Of a stretch of 64,000 nt of DNA, positions 44,871 through 56,344 are shown piece by piece. Each line of letters begins with the position of its first letter. Within the stretch, counting starts at the first letter, position 1. The DNA is taken from NCBI RefSeq assembly GCF_036588685.1, contig NC_086378.1:19135578-19199577 (forward strand), given 5' to 3'. Origin of the DNA: Mytilus trossulus (Eukaryota > Mollusca > Bivalvia > Mytilida > Mytilidae). Under the pieces are notes generated by a model. It ran no database searches. It saw nothing but the letters and a program-made list of their open reading frames with translations, and had not been told where the DNA came from. Made by a program: the position numbers and the translations under genes.

Positions 44871-45640
44871 GTGTGTGCTTTAAAGGTCTTCCTTGCTGGT
44901 AGTTTGGAAAATTTGACTTATTGCCAAATGTCATCAATTATATATCGGGTAGAATATTAATTTAAAAAAAAACTATGGAAACTGTACTAAAAAGTTTATC
45001 ATCATTTTTGTCACTAAGCAGAAAGTTCAAAATGTTAAGTATTTTTATGACACTACAAATAGTAATTGGCGAGTTTTATTGTTCATAAAATATTAAACTA
45101 TTTCTGAAATACTAATTATAAATATAATTGATGTGAGTTTAGAAATTGCTCAAGATATCATTATATGATATTGATACATTAAAGGTTAACAGTGCACTGG
45201 CCTTTTGAGTCGGATGTAATTATAAATTACATTTCCTGTTATGAAAATGAAATATGTATTTTATTCTATTAAAGCGGCCTACACGGTCGAAAAGACGACC
45301 TTATTTCAATGTCTATGTTTACAAAATGTTCGCACTTGCCGTGAACTTACACGTTGAAAGGTTGTGTAAAGATCCGTGAAGTATTTTGTAAATGATACGA
45401 TTAGAGAATGATATTCTAGATGCTTTAACGTCTAATGTTAAGATCAGTTTCGCTTGAAATAAAAAAATCAATTGTAACTGACAGTGAACTTGACCTAAAT
45501 ATTCCCATGAAAATCTATAATTTTGAAATTATATTCAGACATAATTTAAAATGTTTAAAATATCAGGCCACGGATAAATGCATAATTTTGAATGAAATCA
45601 GTTGAAATATTTTTTAGCTCGCTATTTATAAAAGGGTCAT
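44871..45640. other. unassigned intergenic sequence
   Basis: No supportable gene or repeat unit. Confidence 0.45.
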
Positions 45641-45644
45641 AAAA

Positions 45645-46085
45645 AAGAAGATGTGGTATAATTGCCGATGAGACAACTCTGCATTAGAGATCAAATGGCA
45701 CAGAAATCAACAACTTTTAATTAGATCCCTATACATGCAGCCTCCAACAATGAGCAGAACCCATATCGCATAGTCCGCTCTAAAAAGCCACAAAGGATAA
45801 ATGTAAAACATTTCAAACGAGAAAACTATAACGGCCTAATTGATGTACAAAAATTGAACGAAAAACAAATATGTAACACAGCAACAAACAACTATCACTG
45901 AATTACAGGCTCCTGACTTGGGACAGGCACATACATAAAGAATGTGGCTGGGTTAAACATGCATCAGCGGTTTCCCAACCTTGCCATAACCTGCATCTTC
46001 TGTAGTGAAGAGGAGGGGAGTGGGTCGAAATCCTTGACTGGCAAAAATGCCTAACCTTGGACAGTGATGTAACAGTACAATATAC
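45645..46085 (+). repeat. mussel-type interspersed repeat, long copy (subfamily 2)
   Basis: AAGAAGATGTGGTATAATTG, CAACAATGAGCAGAACCCAT, GAATTACAGGCTCCTGACTT, GGGACAGGCACATACATA. Same subfamily and order as 56685-57190. Confidence 0.8.
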
Positions 46086-46104
46086 GAACGACTATAAAAT
46101 CTGC

Positions 46105-46230
46105 TGAAAAAGGCGTGTTGAAAGGCCGTACCTTGACCTGTAATGGTTTACTTTGATAAATTGTTATTTGGATGGAGAGTTGTCTCATTGGCACTCATAC
46201 CACATCTTCATATACCTATTAGTTCATCAG
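46105..46230 (-). repeat. mussel-type interspersed repeat, reverse fragment
   Basis: GTTGAAAGGCCGTACCTTGA, then TGGATGGAGAGTTGTCTCAT and CATACCACATCTTC. Together with the forward copy at 45645-46085 it forms a loose inverted pair. Confidence 0.7.
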
Positions 46231-46739
46231 ATGGATACAAATAGAAATACATCTGAGAAAAACACGCATACTGGACGTTGCTAGTAACTTATATATTCCA
46301 ACAACACCTATTTCATCATAATTATTCGAAAAGATTTCAACTTGTGACATCCAAAGATCATAAAAAAAACCTTTACAAATGAAGTGTGTTTGTCTTATAA
46401 CTGCATATCACATAAAGAGCAAGCTATAGTAACCACAAAGGTCAAAAATACCATGTAACTTTGCTAGAATGTTACGGTCAACAAATACGTTACATGTTTC
46501 GGATTTATTTCTAGAAGTTATGATTAAATAAGGGTACAGGGGAATGTGAACATTATTGGTATACATCAATAAGACAGAAACACATGCGAAAAAAAACGTG
46601 GCAAAAAAAAAAACCGGCGGAAAAACGAACAAGTCCGTTAAATTAAAACATAGAAACTTAAGACTGTGCAAGTAAGCATATGTTCAATCTCCTCACCAAT
46701 TCGCAATTCTCAAAACAAAAAATAAAAAAATCCGAACAG

Positions 46740-46835
46740 ATGGTTTTTACTCATTGTTAAAGGTCGTATTGTGACTTCTGTGTTATTTGGTCTTTTGTGG
46801 AGAGTTGCCTCATTGACAATCATACCACATCTTCT
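46740..46835 (-). repeat. mussel-type interspersed repeat, reverse fragment
   Basis: GTCGTATTGTGACTTCTGTG, then TTGTGGAGAGTTGCCTCATT and ATACCACATCTTC. Confidence 0.7.
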
Positions 46836-47814
46836 AAAGAAGCATACACATTATATAAGATACGACGAAAGACCACTTACGACTCACTTAAACAGGATGA
46901 TCTTAAATTATAAAAACCTGCTTTAACTTTCTGATAAAATCATAGTGGATGTAGACAATAGTAATTTTGAAGTCGGAAAGAATAATTGATGACAGCCACT
47001 TAAATAAAGAAATTTGATAAAGTAGCGTGTGTGTCAAGACGATACTTCATATTTCTATAACTGACTATCACATAGGCCCTAAAACCCTTATTTGTATATA
47101 CTTAGTAGTCTGACTCTTCAAACCCTTGCACTACAATAAACTAAATATGCACATATGCTTGTTCAGTTAGTGGATTTTCGTGCTTTGCTTTGCAAAAAAT
47201 CATTCATATGTCGGTTACTTACGGTTTATCGTGTGCAAAGTCAATCATCAGTCATTTCCATGAGAGAAGCATAAAGTAGGCTTGCGAGGCTTTATTTGTG
47301 CATTTTGCAAATGGAATTTACCTATGATCTTTCTTGTCTGAAAAACGTAAAACTTCAATCTTAAAGGGGTAATTGATTTTATGACTGTGACTTTGTACTT
47401 ATGTTAAAAATGAGATTCCATATGCAATATTTAAACTATAAGTTATGTGTTTTGTATATATATAAATAAGGTTTTAGAAACTCAAAACCCTTCATGAATT
47501 CGAAATTTATTATTACATTTTGTCGAAAGATTAGTGCCGCTGAGGACTTACTGAAACTATCATGGTATTTAAAACTAAAGCAAAAACTCTGCACTGACAC
47601 TTTTAAATAATTAAGAATATGGGTTTCGACGTTGCTTTTTAAATTATTGCAAGGAGTTATAAAGGAATAAAAAAAAAGATGTTATTATAGTTAAGTACCA
47701 CCACAGGAGTTCATTCTAATTTTGTATTGCCATCATTCTTAATTAGATTTTGTTCCGGGATCTGATTATATATACTCCTCAAGTTCCAATACGGATCCGA
47801 AAACCACGGTGTAC
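46836..47814. other. unassigned intergenic sequence
   Basis: No supportable gene or repeat unit up to the left end of the large transposon. Confidence 0.45.
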
Positions 47815-48159
47815 AGTATAGACGTCGCGTACGGTGTTGGTGATAATACGGGGTTTGCTTTCCAGTTCGCCTTTATTGCATTTGTTAGAGGTTTCGGAAT
47901 TGATAACTATATAAATGTATATATCAAAATGTGCGTAAATAAAAGAAGAAATGGAATATACCTTAAAAGCCTTACTTTTTTTCATTTTGTAACCCAATTG
48001 ATCCCTTATAACACTGATTTTGAGCGTGTGGACAAGTAACACGCAACAAATGACCAGTTTTGTTTTAGTGCTCTTCTCATTTTTTAAAAATCTTAAACAA
48101 AAAATAGTGGTATGCATAGAAAGAGCAGTCTTTTGTGCTGATGACGTATGTTTTATTTA

Positions 48160-48167
48160 TGACGTCA
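48160..48167. promoter_or_regulatory. CRE palindrome in the transposon promoter
   Basis: TGACGTCA (within ATGACGTCAT), with a half site TGACGTA at 48141-48147, about 75 bp upstream of the transposase ATG. It is a plausible CREB/ATF site driving the element in the host. Function is inferred. Confidence 0.45.
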
Positions 48168-49649
48168 TCGTTTACTGAACGCGTCTGACCGGGACGAAAG
48201 GTGCACTCTATTTTGTGGCAGGCCGGAAAAAGTAAAAAAAATATGGAAAGGAGAGAAGGTAAGAGTCATTAAAAAAAAATCAAATAGATAATTCTATAAA
48301 ATGATACATCATTTTATTCCTTATACGACAAGGAAAAAAAAACAGTAAAGTTTTGTTCCAATATTCCAAAAGATGGTTGCAGAATTTACGAATATTTGAA
48401 AATTTGATTTTTGTCACAAAACACAAATTTCTGATTTTATAAGGCGCTCTTTTAAATTCGAACGAATTCTGCATACATAAATCACATTTTATTGTTTCCA
48501 TCGTTTATATGTCAAAATTGTACAATAAATAAAGAACAGTCTATGTATTTCAGTAGTAAATATTATTTAAGTTATATCCTATACTGATAGATTTATAAAC
48601 TTCGATGAAATGTCACACTTGCCGTTTTTGACGTTTTCGACGTATTAATTTAGTGCTATATCAAAAACAATAGCCATTTTGCGGTCTTATTTACAATCCT
48701 TGATTTTATATACAAGTGTTAAGATTTTTTTTTAAGTGTAAGAAAAAAATACGAAAAAGTTGCAAGGGAAAATATAATAAAGAAAAAAACGCGACCTTTT
48801 TGTTTGTGTCTAGTCAAAATGTCACAAAACTCGATTTTTTCACATTTAAGTAATTGTATGATAGGTCAAATATAACTGTTTTAGTGGGGTGAAAAAAATT
48901 GAAAGAATAGCGCACAACAAACAATATAACATAAAAATTTAATTTTAAGGGATTCATTTGAACCTATTTTCGACTATTTGTCGAATATATTAACGACACA
49001 ATCAGCGCATACTTTTGTCTAGTCATAATGTCACACCATGCTTTTTTTACTTGTTTTGACGTTATGCGTTCTTTTACATATAACATGGAGAGTCCTTAAC
49101 GTCGCAACTCTTTTGCCTTTTTATTTCATGTAAAACTATGATTTGTATCCGTTTTAAAAGCGTTCATAGTTGACATTAAATTTCCTTTTATTTGCAGTTG
49201 GCAATGTATATTAAATCATTTAGTGTACATGATAATTCTGAGTTTGCTTTCAACAATTGATACTTAACCTTTGATACAGGTGATGAAATAGACAATGTTG
49301 TCCAGAAACTATCAAAAGCAGATAGAAGAAAACAGCAGAAAAGAGAGTGGTTCGAAAAAAAATAAAAACAAACTGTTACAATCAAAGAAAGAGAAAAGAT
49401 CTTTGCTCAAAGGTGATACAATATAATTTTAATACTATAATTTCTCTTTTAATGTAACTGCACTCGAAAGCAATTTGTACCGCTTTTGCCTTTAATTTAG
49501 TCCTACACGTAGCAAGCGTGCCTGCATAGACATGTATGTTGCACCATGAACAAAATAAATCTGTCTCTTCAAAAGCCGGTACTTTTATTACACACAAAAA
49601 CCAAAGAATTTAAAAATTTAACATACTTATTTAGAATTGAAGAACCATT

Positions 49650-49937
49650 TACCAATATATATATATCTAGTACATAAGTACGTCTGAGTCAGTGACAACC
49701 CTACAACAGATGTATCCATCGGATCGCCATCAATGATGGTGATACATGGCTGTGTACATAATGTATATACAACTCGTCTAAACATCAACCCAACAATGTT
49801 AGATCTGTAAATTTGCTTTCGCAAATTTTTGGTTCTTCCCTCGCCGGGATTCGAACCCATGCTACTGTGATATCGTGACACCAAATCGCCTGCACTGCAG
49901 CCGTCCCGCTAGACCACACGACCACCTGGGCTCTCAA
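49650..49937 (-). mobile_element. tRNA-derived SINE, minus strand
   Basis: On the minus strand the head begins near 49936 with a pol III A box (TGGTCTAGCGGG, 49905-49916) and a B box (GGTTCGAATCCC, 49846-49857) about 50 bp later. A tail rich in AT and TA dinucleotides lies at the low-coordinate end. It sits in intron 2 of the transposase gene, so it landed after the transposon. The left boundary is approximate. Confidence 0.82.
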
Positions 49938-50088
49938 AAAAGAGCTTTCGGTGGCCATATGTTACCTTTCCACGTCAGTTTTAATCTAGCGGCGTACTAC
50001 AGTACATGTATATCATGTACTGTAGTACGCCGCTAGATTAAAACTGACGTGGAAAGGTAACATATGGCCACCGAAAGCTCTTTTTTGA
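49934..50088. repeat. 155-bp near-perfect palindrome
   Basis: Arms of ~75 bp (TCAAAAAAGAGCTTTCGGTG... and its complement) meet at CATGTATATCATG, near 50011. It abuts the 5' head of the SINE and lies in intron 2 of the transposase gene. Such structures are unstable and may be assembly-sensitive. Confidence 0.9.
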
Positions 50089-53000
50089 TATATAGGCAAA
50101 GAACGAAAAATACACACATAAAAAAACTTTTCCATAATAAATCGCGTGTAAATAGATTTATACATGTAGGTACATAGTATATTGAAAACGTTTCCATTTT
50201 GTAGGTTCAAAATCTGTATCTGGTAGCGCCATTCGCAAAAGAAAACAAAGAGTGAAAGAACTTATAATAAAAGAAAATTGTAAGAACAGAAAAAGAAATG
50301 AAAGGGAGCAAAATAGATTAGAATGTGAAAAGCGGCAGAATTGCCTTGAAAAGAAGCGCGAATATCAAAGAAGAAAAAGGGCAAGCTCTCTTATTACAAC
50401 AACAAAACCGGAAAAAATCCCACCTTTTTCTAACAAAATGAGAAAACACAGAGCAATGAAGAAATTAAGACAAAGCCTTCCTGACTCACCGGGGACGCGC
50501 ATTTCTACACTAGCGGCTTATCTTAGAAATGAGAAATCACCAACAATAAAAACACTGCAAAGCTCCAACATCATATCCTCACCAGAGGATAATAATGAAA
50601 ACCAACTAGGTCTGGCTGTTCTTGAAGATATGAAAATAGCAATTTCAGAGACAAAACTTAAAAGAACAGACCAGGCTAGATTATCCATGAATGTTTTGAG
50701 CGCGTCAGTAAGCGGCAACTGCGTAAAACAATTACGATCAAAACTGTCATTAGCAAAAAAAATGGGTGTACCTGCAAGGCGTATAAGCTCCGGATTTACA
50801 CTTCGGAATAAAATTTCTAAAACTTTATCATCGTCTCATGTATATACAAAAAGAAAAGTAAGAACAGATGCTCTTTCAGATGCAAATAAAAACTTAATTC
50901 ATGACTTTTGGTGTTCTTCGGAAAATTCCCATCCGACCGGAAATAAAAACGACGTGAAAAGAGTGCGTATTGGACCCAAAAAATATTCGAGTCACCATGT
51001 CCAAATATTAGAAAAGACTCAATCTGAAGTTTATATAGACTTTAAAAATAAATACCCGTCTGTTAAAGTTAGTCAAAGTTTGTTTGAACGCTGTAAACCT
51101 TATTTTGTTCGTGCTGCCAGCACGAAAGATCGTGTAACGTGTTGTTGTAGATATCATTTAGAAATGAAACATGTTTTTAAAGCTGCCATGAACAATCGTA
51201 AAAAATGTAACCAAAATCTGCCAAGTGACACACAATTTCCCGTTTATGCTTCTGTGGCTGATATGTGTAATGCAACTTTATGTAATCCTAATGAAAGCGG
51301 GTTTCATGACAAGAAATGTCTAGATAGGAATTGTCCAAATTGCGGAGTGAAACTTCTCAATTTCTCTAATGAAGAACTAAAAACTGATGACTCCAGTGAA
51401 AATATTAATTGGGAATGTTTTGAATATATCAATCAAAATACAAAACACGGACCGAAAAAGAAACTCATGCTTGTGAAAAAAAATACAAATCCTGGCTTAA
51501 TGGTTCAGTACCTACAAAAATTACTTGGAACATTTCCGGCGCATAATTTTAGAGCAAAATGGCAAAACAATCAGTTAAAACATTTGGTTACAAATTTACC
51601 GCAAAATCACGTGATATCTGTGCATGACTATTCTGAAAATTATAAATGCAAAGAGAGAGACGAACTACACTCAAGCTATTTTCAAAAAACAGAAGCGTCT
51701 TTACACGTTTCTCTGTTATACAGACATGCAATATTAGAAGTCGACGGAGTCGAAAGCACCCTTGAAGACCCTTATATAGTAACCGAAAACTTTTTTGTAA
51801 TATCAGAAGATGAAAAACATGATCAATATTTCACCTTTCAAGTTCAAAAATATATATCTGAATATTTGTCATCAATATCATATCATGTGCATACAATGCA
51901 CGAGTTTTGCGATGGGTGCAGTTGCCAATACAAGAGCAGACATTGCTTAGGTCATCTTCGAAAAACATTAGATGAACTAGGTTATGATAATCTCATTCGT
52001 AACTTTTTCGAAACTTCGCATGCTAAAGGCCCACAAGATGCCGCAGGAGGACTCATAAAAAATCAGACAGACTTAGCCATCGTCCGAGGAAGAGCAACTA
52101 TACAAAATGCTCATGATTTATTTGAATTTGCTAAATGCAATCTGTCCGTTCCGAAATCAAGTCATAATTGTAAACGCCGTTTATTTAAATATACTGAAAA
52201 CATCAATAGAAATTTCAGGATGTTTTATAAACCGATACCAGGAATTCGGAGCGTGCATCAAGTAGTTGTTAATAATGACCATCTTTTAATAAGATCTTTA
52301 TCATGTTACACTTGCAATAATTGTTTAGAAGGTAACATTAACGAATGAGAAAACACAAACATACTAGGAAGTTTTTCTCCAATACCAATTGTCCCGGAAA
52401 TCGGAACGGTTGACGAAGACCAAACTGACGAGAATAATAGTGAAGTCCCAATTTATGAACTAGTATGTAAATCCACAATTTTTGCGGTTCTTTGTGATGA
52501 TGATGAGTGTGATTACTACCTATTAATAGCTCAAACTGAATCTTATCAGTTAACGAGCCGGGAAACAGACAATTGGGGAGTGTCTTATCCATCCGGGACA
52601 AAGGTTATTAAAGGACTCTATTTTATGCAAGGTGAAAATCCACTCCATTTCAAAATGATTAAAAGAAAGTATGGGCTCGTTCCTTCAAATTCATGTTTAT
52701 ATATATATGCACTGATGTTTGTGTACGTAACGGTGAAGTTAAATTTTCTGAAGATATTCACCAGAATATACTTAAATGTGTTGAAATGAGCACTTATGTG
52801 TTATAGATTATTTGAATGAAGAGTCAAAAAATGTTAATATGTATCTTTTTAGTATAGACTAAAATAATTAGAAATGGGTCTCGATTGAGATAAGGCTGAA
52901 CATAAACTCAATATTAGTATTCAATATCTGGTCTCTTGAGACATGGTTCTAAAATGTCCCTAGCAGTTTCAATGTAACGTGTTGTATGAATATCTGTGAA

Positions 53001-53269
53001 TCGGAACGAAATGAAATAATGTTACGACGTTATTTATACAATGCATGAAAATAACGTCAAATTAACGTTACCAAAACTAACACCAACACCGTACGCGACG
53101 TCTATACTTATTTGTCTCAATCACTAACCAGCATCCAATGAACGGCATAAATGGAGAGTTTATAAACTTGAATGCATTTTAAAATTACTGTTATTTACCA
53201 AAACGGATCGTTCATCAATCGAGTTTACCAAAATTATCATGACAAGTTCGTGAAGTTTTTCGAGTTTTT

Positions 53270-54100
53270 ATCTGTATCTGTATTTCCCACTTGTGAAATT
53301 AGGATGGGTACGCCACAGATTCCTCTCGGCTATTATGTGACGGGTTGGTCTGCGCACAATTAGTCGCGCTTGTTGAGGAGTGCTGGTTTAAACTCCTCGG
53401 TAGTAGTGGCGCACACTACTGAATCTTCCAGATGGTTCCAGTTTATTGAAGTGCGTACAAAAATAGAGTTCTTGAATTCAACGGTTCTGTCTTACTGGTT
53501 GGAACTATGACCGCACGTTTGTTGTTACGGACTTGGTGGTCTATAATGTTTTTTTTGTTACAAAGTTATTATACGTTGTTGCTTTGATTTGTCTCTTTGG
53601 TCTATGAAATTTGATTAAATCGTCGGGAGAAAGCGCTGGTATCTTCCCCTCAACCACTTTGAAAAAGAAGATCAGTCGTTGTTGTTGGCGTCTTGATTGT
53701 AATGACGGACGCTGAAGTTCTTCTAGCATTTTTGTAATACATCCTTCCTCTCTTGATTTGTAGTCTTTGGTAATGAATCTAGCACCTCTCTTTTGTATGG
53801 ATTCTAGTTTGTCAATGTCTTTTTGGGTATATGGCCGGGTCCCAAATAATTGATCCATACTCCATAATTGATCGTATGAGAGCTATAGTATATATGCTGT
53901 TTTTCGGCATTCCATAGGACAGTGTTGTAGGTTTCTTCTAAGGAAGCCTAGGGTAGAACTGGTTTTGTTACATGTATTTGTTATTTGTTTTTTCCATTTA
54001 AGATCTTCTTGTATTTGGAGTCCTAGGTATGGGTTGGATAACACTTGTTCAAGCGTGTGGTTGTTAATCATTACTATAGCATTATAACTTAAACACAGTT
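53270..54100 (-). mobile_element. 5'-truncated LINE, second family, minus strand
   Basis: The 3' end is at the low coordinate, with a short ATACAG-type tandem tail (complement of ATCTGTATCTGT, 53270-53281) and a short 3'UTR, then the coding fragment (53360 to about 54100). The upstream part of the LINE is absent. It starts ~160 bp after the right end of the 5.3-kb transposon. Confidence 0.8.
53360..54100 (-). pseudogene. LINE reverse-transcriptase C-terminal fragment (jockey/CR1-like)
   Basis: Reading down from 54071: YLGLQIQEDLKWKKQI, TLGFLRRNLQHCP, then a frameshift around 53860-53880 (the IRSIMEYGSIIWDP motif is in another frame), PYTQKDIDKLESIQKRGARF, SRRQQQRLIFFFKVVEGKIP, further frame changes after 53541, and the natural C-terminus (EEFKPALLNKRD) ending at a stop complementing 53360-53362. 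The catalytic RT core is missing. The family is a widespread mussel jockey/CR1-type LINE, unlike the one at 1206-2548. Confidence 0.85.
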
Positions 54101-56266
54101 CAGGTGATCAAACGAAACATTTTGATCTTGTCTACATATTTTCCCTCTCAGATACAAGTAGTTCTTTTATATATAGATCTTAGAATCAGAGCAAAAAATA
54201 TACAAGGTGACAAAGAAATACCGTGATTTTTTTTATATTTGACGGAAAATACGGAAATTGTTTGATCCGTATTTCAACAGGATTTTACAAAATTCCCTGG
54301 ATTATCTCCCTTGAAATTACAAAATTGTTGTCTGTAACAAAATATTTTACTCTTTAAATGTTTTCTTTGATGGTATCAAAGTGATGAAGATACAACGATT
54401 AACTGGTAAGTGTAAAGTCCACATACAGTTAAAAATGTAAAGCTCTGAGTCTCAAGTCACGAAAGCCTTCAACTGCGTTGCAGTTTACCTGTTTACACCC
54501 TGGCCCTGGGTGTGAAACTTGACTCATCATTCACCCAGAAATTATTGGAGAATGGGTGTGACTATATAGTCAATATTTATACCACATATACTAAATCTCG
54601 GGTAGTCTAACTTAAGATTCCACATTAGTAGTAAGCTTGTCTATCTTTCAACCCTCCCAAGACCTTACATTTAAAAAACAGTTAATTGAACAATGTGTAA
54701 TTGAAATTATTTTGTTTGTCAATTCACTCTAGAAAACACTTCTTTTAACACAGTCTAGTCTTATTATTGTGCTATTGCCAATGCCGGGTGTGAACAAAGG
54801 TGCAACAAAATATGTATTGGTCAATGGTGTATGTTAAAGACATCTATGGCTGAATGCTGCAGCTCAGAAACCCCTGCTCTAAGCATCTAGTGAGGTGCTA
54901 TCCAATATTGGCCATAAAGGTTGTGGAAGGTTGTTCCATATCAATATTCTGTCTGGGAAGAAAGAACGCCTGAATGTTATATTCTGGAATCTTATAGTGT
55001 GTCCACTAGCTGCATATATACTGATGTTAGATGTAGAATGCAGCTCTATCTACATGTATGGCATTGCTACCAGGCCAAGTACTATTCTGTACATCATCAC
55101 AACTTCTAATCTGGTCCTCCTCTTGGCTGGTGGTTGCCTCTGTAGTGTTTAAAGTATTGACATGATTGATGTTACTTTGCTATTTTTTTTTTTATAGTTG
55201 TTCGATTAAAAGAAAAAAGTTTCCTTACATGTACCTGTACCAAAATATTGATCTTCTTTGCACACATACTATTCATTTTCTGTATGTTTTAAGGTTTGTG
55301 AAACGGGGTCAAATTGTGCTGTATACTTATGCAATGGTCTTTAATTCTAAGTATCGTAATCCTGAAGTTTAGTTAACAGCGTTTGCTTGTTGTTGACAGA
55401 AGTGCAAGTTTCTTTTGATGAACTGAACACTTGTTACTATAATCCAATGATCATGCTGTTGGTACATGTACACAATAGCATATTATGCTTTCAATATTAT
55501 TTACAGAAAATTACAAACAATATATATAGTGAACCAACATCTGGTAAATCAGAAGTATAGTAGGATCAGTTAAGTACATAGATTGTTTGTACCTCAGGTA
55601 TACAGGATGAATATTATAAAACGCATAAAATGTAGAAAGTCTTATAACAACAACACTTTAGAGACTGCTTAAGTGTTGCTGTTATAAGACTTTCTATATT
55701 TACAGATAAGAAATACAAAGTTAACTGTTTAACATGAATATGAATAGTCTGTTTGTCTCAATTAGCCCTCACCCTAGCCTGTAATCATGGTAATTAGACA
55801 TCCATTTGTATTAGTACAGAGAAAAGTAGGGACTTATATCAGTTTCTTCTGTTGTCAGCATCAAACTTTAAATTCCTTGAAAACAGCTTGACAGAATTCA
55901 ACCAACTGTGCACAGATTATTCCTTAAAACTTTCAGTTGTGCATTTGCTATTTTTTAATCTGAATAATTTTGGGAGTATCCTATACATGCTATACAAAAC
56001 TATTGAGTAATTTTAGCTAATATCATCTTGTTATCTGCATTATCCTGATTATGTGCATGATATTTCCATATGGTTCCCCATTAAAAATTATTGAGTTTTT
56101 GTTCTTAATAAAATGATACTTAAACATGTTAAATATTGTTCCAAAGATAATTCCATTATTCAACATGATCTTAATCATGTTAAAATGTAAAGAATTAATT
56201 CCATGAATACAGCAACATCAAAATGTGCAGAACAATCATTTAGTAATTTGTGCTTTCTTTTTATAG
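54101..56266. other. upstream region of the palmitoyltransferase gene
   Basis: No coding sequence is supported. A donor-like site (AACTG|GTAAGT, exon end 54405) and the acceptor at 56266 (TGCTTTCTTTTTATAG) could delimit a 5'UTR intron of the downstream gene. A hairpin lies at 55633-55695 (TAGAAAGTCTTATAACA arms, ~26 bp, 11-bp loop). Confidence 0.4.
55633..55695. repeat. short hairpin
   Basis: Arms TAGAAAGTCTTATAACAACA and the complement (55670-55695), with one mismatch, around a GAGACTGC-type loop. No mature-RNA gene is claimed. Confidence 0.6.
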
Positions 56267-56344
56267 GTAAATGAAAATGAAAAGTGACAGAAAAGAGAAG
56301 AGGAATAAAAAACAAGTATAAATTGCAGTGGGACACCAACAAAA

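Larger units (their letters stand above)
48243..52806 (+). pseudogene. transposase-like gene of the 5.3-kb element (three lesions)
   Basis: Exons: 48243-48258 (MERRE), 49280-49412 and 50205-52806; donors and acceptors are GT-AG. Three lesions: one extra A in the A8 run near 49354, which gives a TAA and a phase clash with exon 3; an in-frame TGA at 52346-52348; and a frameshift in the TA run near 52700, after which the tail (CTDVCVRNGEVKFSEDIHQN) continues to TAG. The main open part (50252-52345) is 698 residues: a basic N-terminus (to ~75), a Cys cluster (CCCR at 297-300; C339, C344, C356, C361, C364), then three conserved-looking acidic motifs, VHDYSENY (D459), DGCSCQYKSRH (D554) and SHAKGPQDAAGG (D596), consistent with an RNase H-like DDE/DDD nuclease. 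Similar unnamed proteins occur in cnidarians and molluscs. The catalytic residues are my inference. The copy is inactive as written. Confidence 0.8.
47815..53108 (+). mobile_element. 5.3-kb DNA transposon with 28-bp perfect inverted termini
   Basis: The left terminus 47815-47842 (AGTATAGACGTCGCGTACGG...) is an exact complement of the right terminus 53081-53108. Between them is one spliced transposase-like gene on the plus strand (48243-52806). The flanks (...GGTGTAC and TATTTGTC...) show no clear target-site duplication, so it may have mutated, or be only 2 bp (TA at the tips). Removing the intronic SINE and palindrome leaves about 4.8 kb. The combination of termini and transposase does not match a superfamily I can name with confidence. 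Confidence 0.82.

Noticed and set aside
47809..48039. 76-codon frame at the left end of the large transposon as a second gene
   Set aside because: It begins before the inverted terminus and has no splice or family support.
54895..55152. 85-codon frame with membrane-like segments
   Set aside because: No recognisable motif, no splice context, and overlapping open frames of similar length. I treat it as chance.
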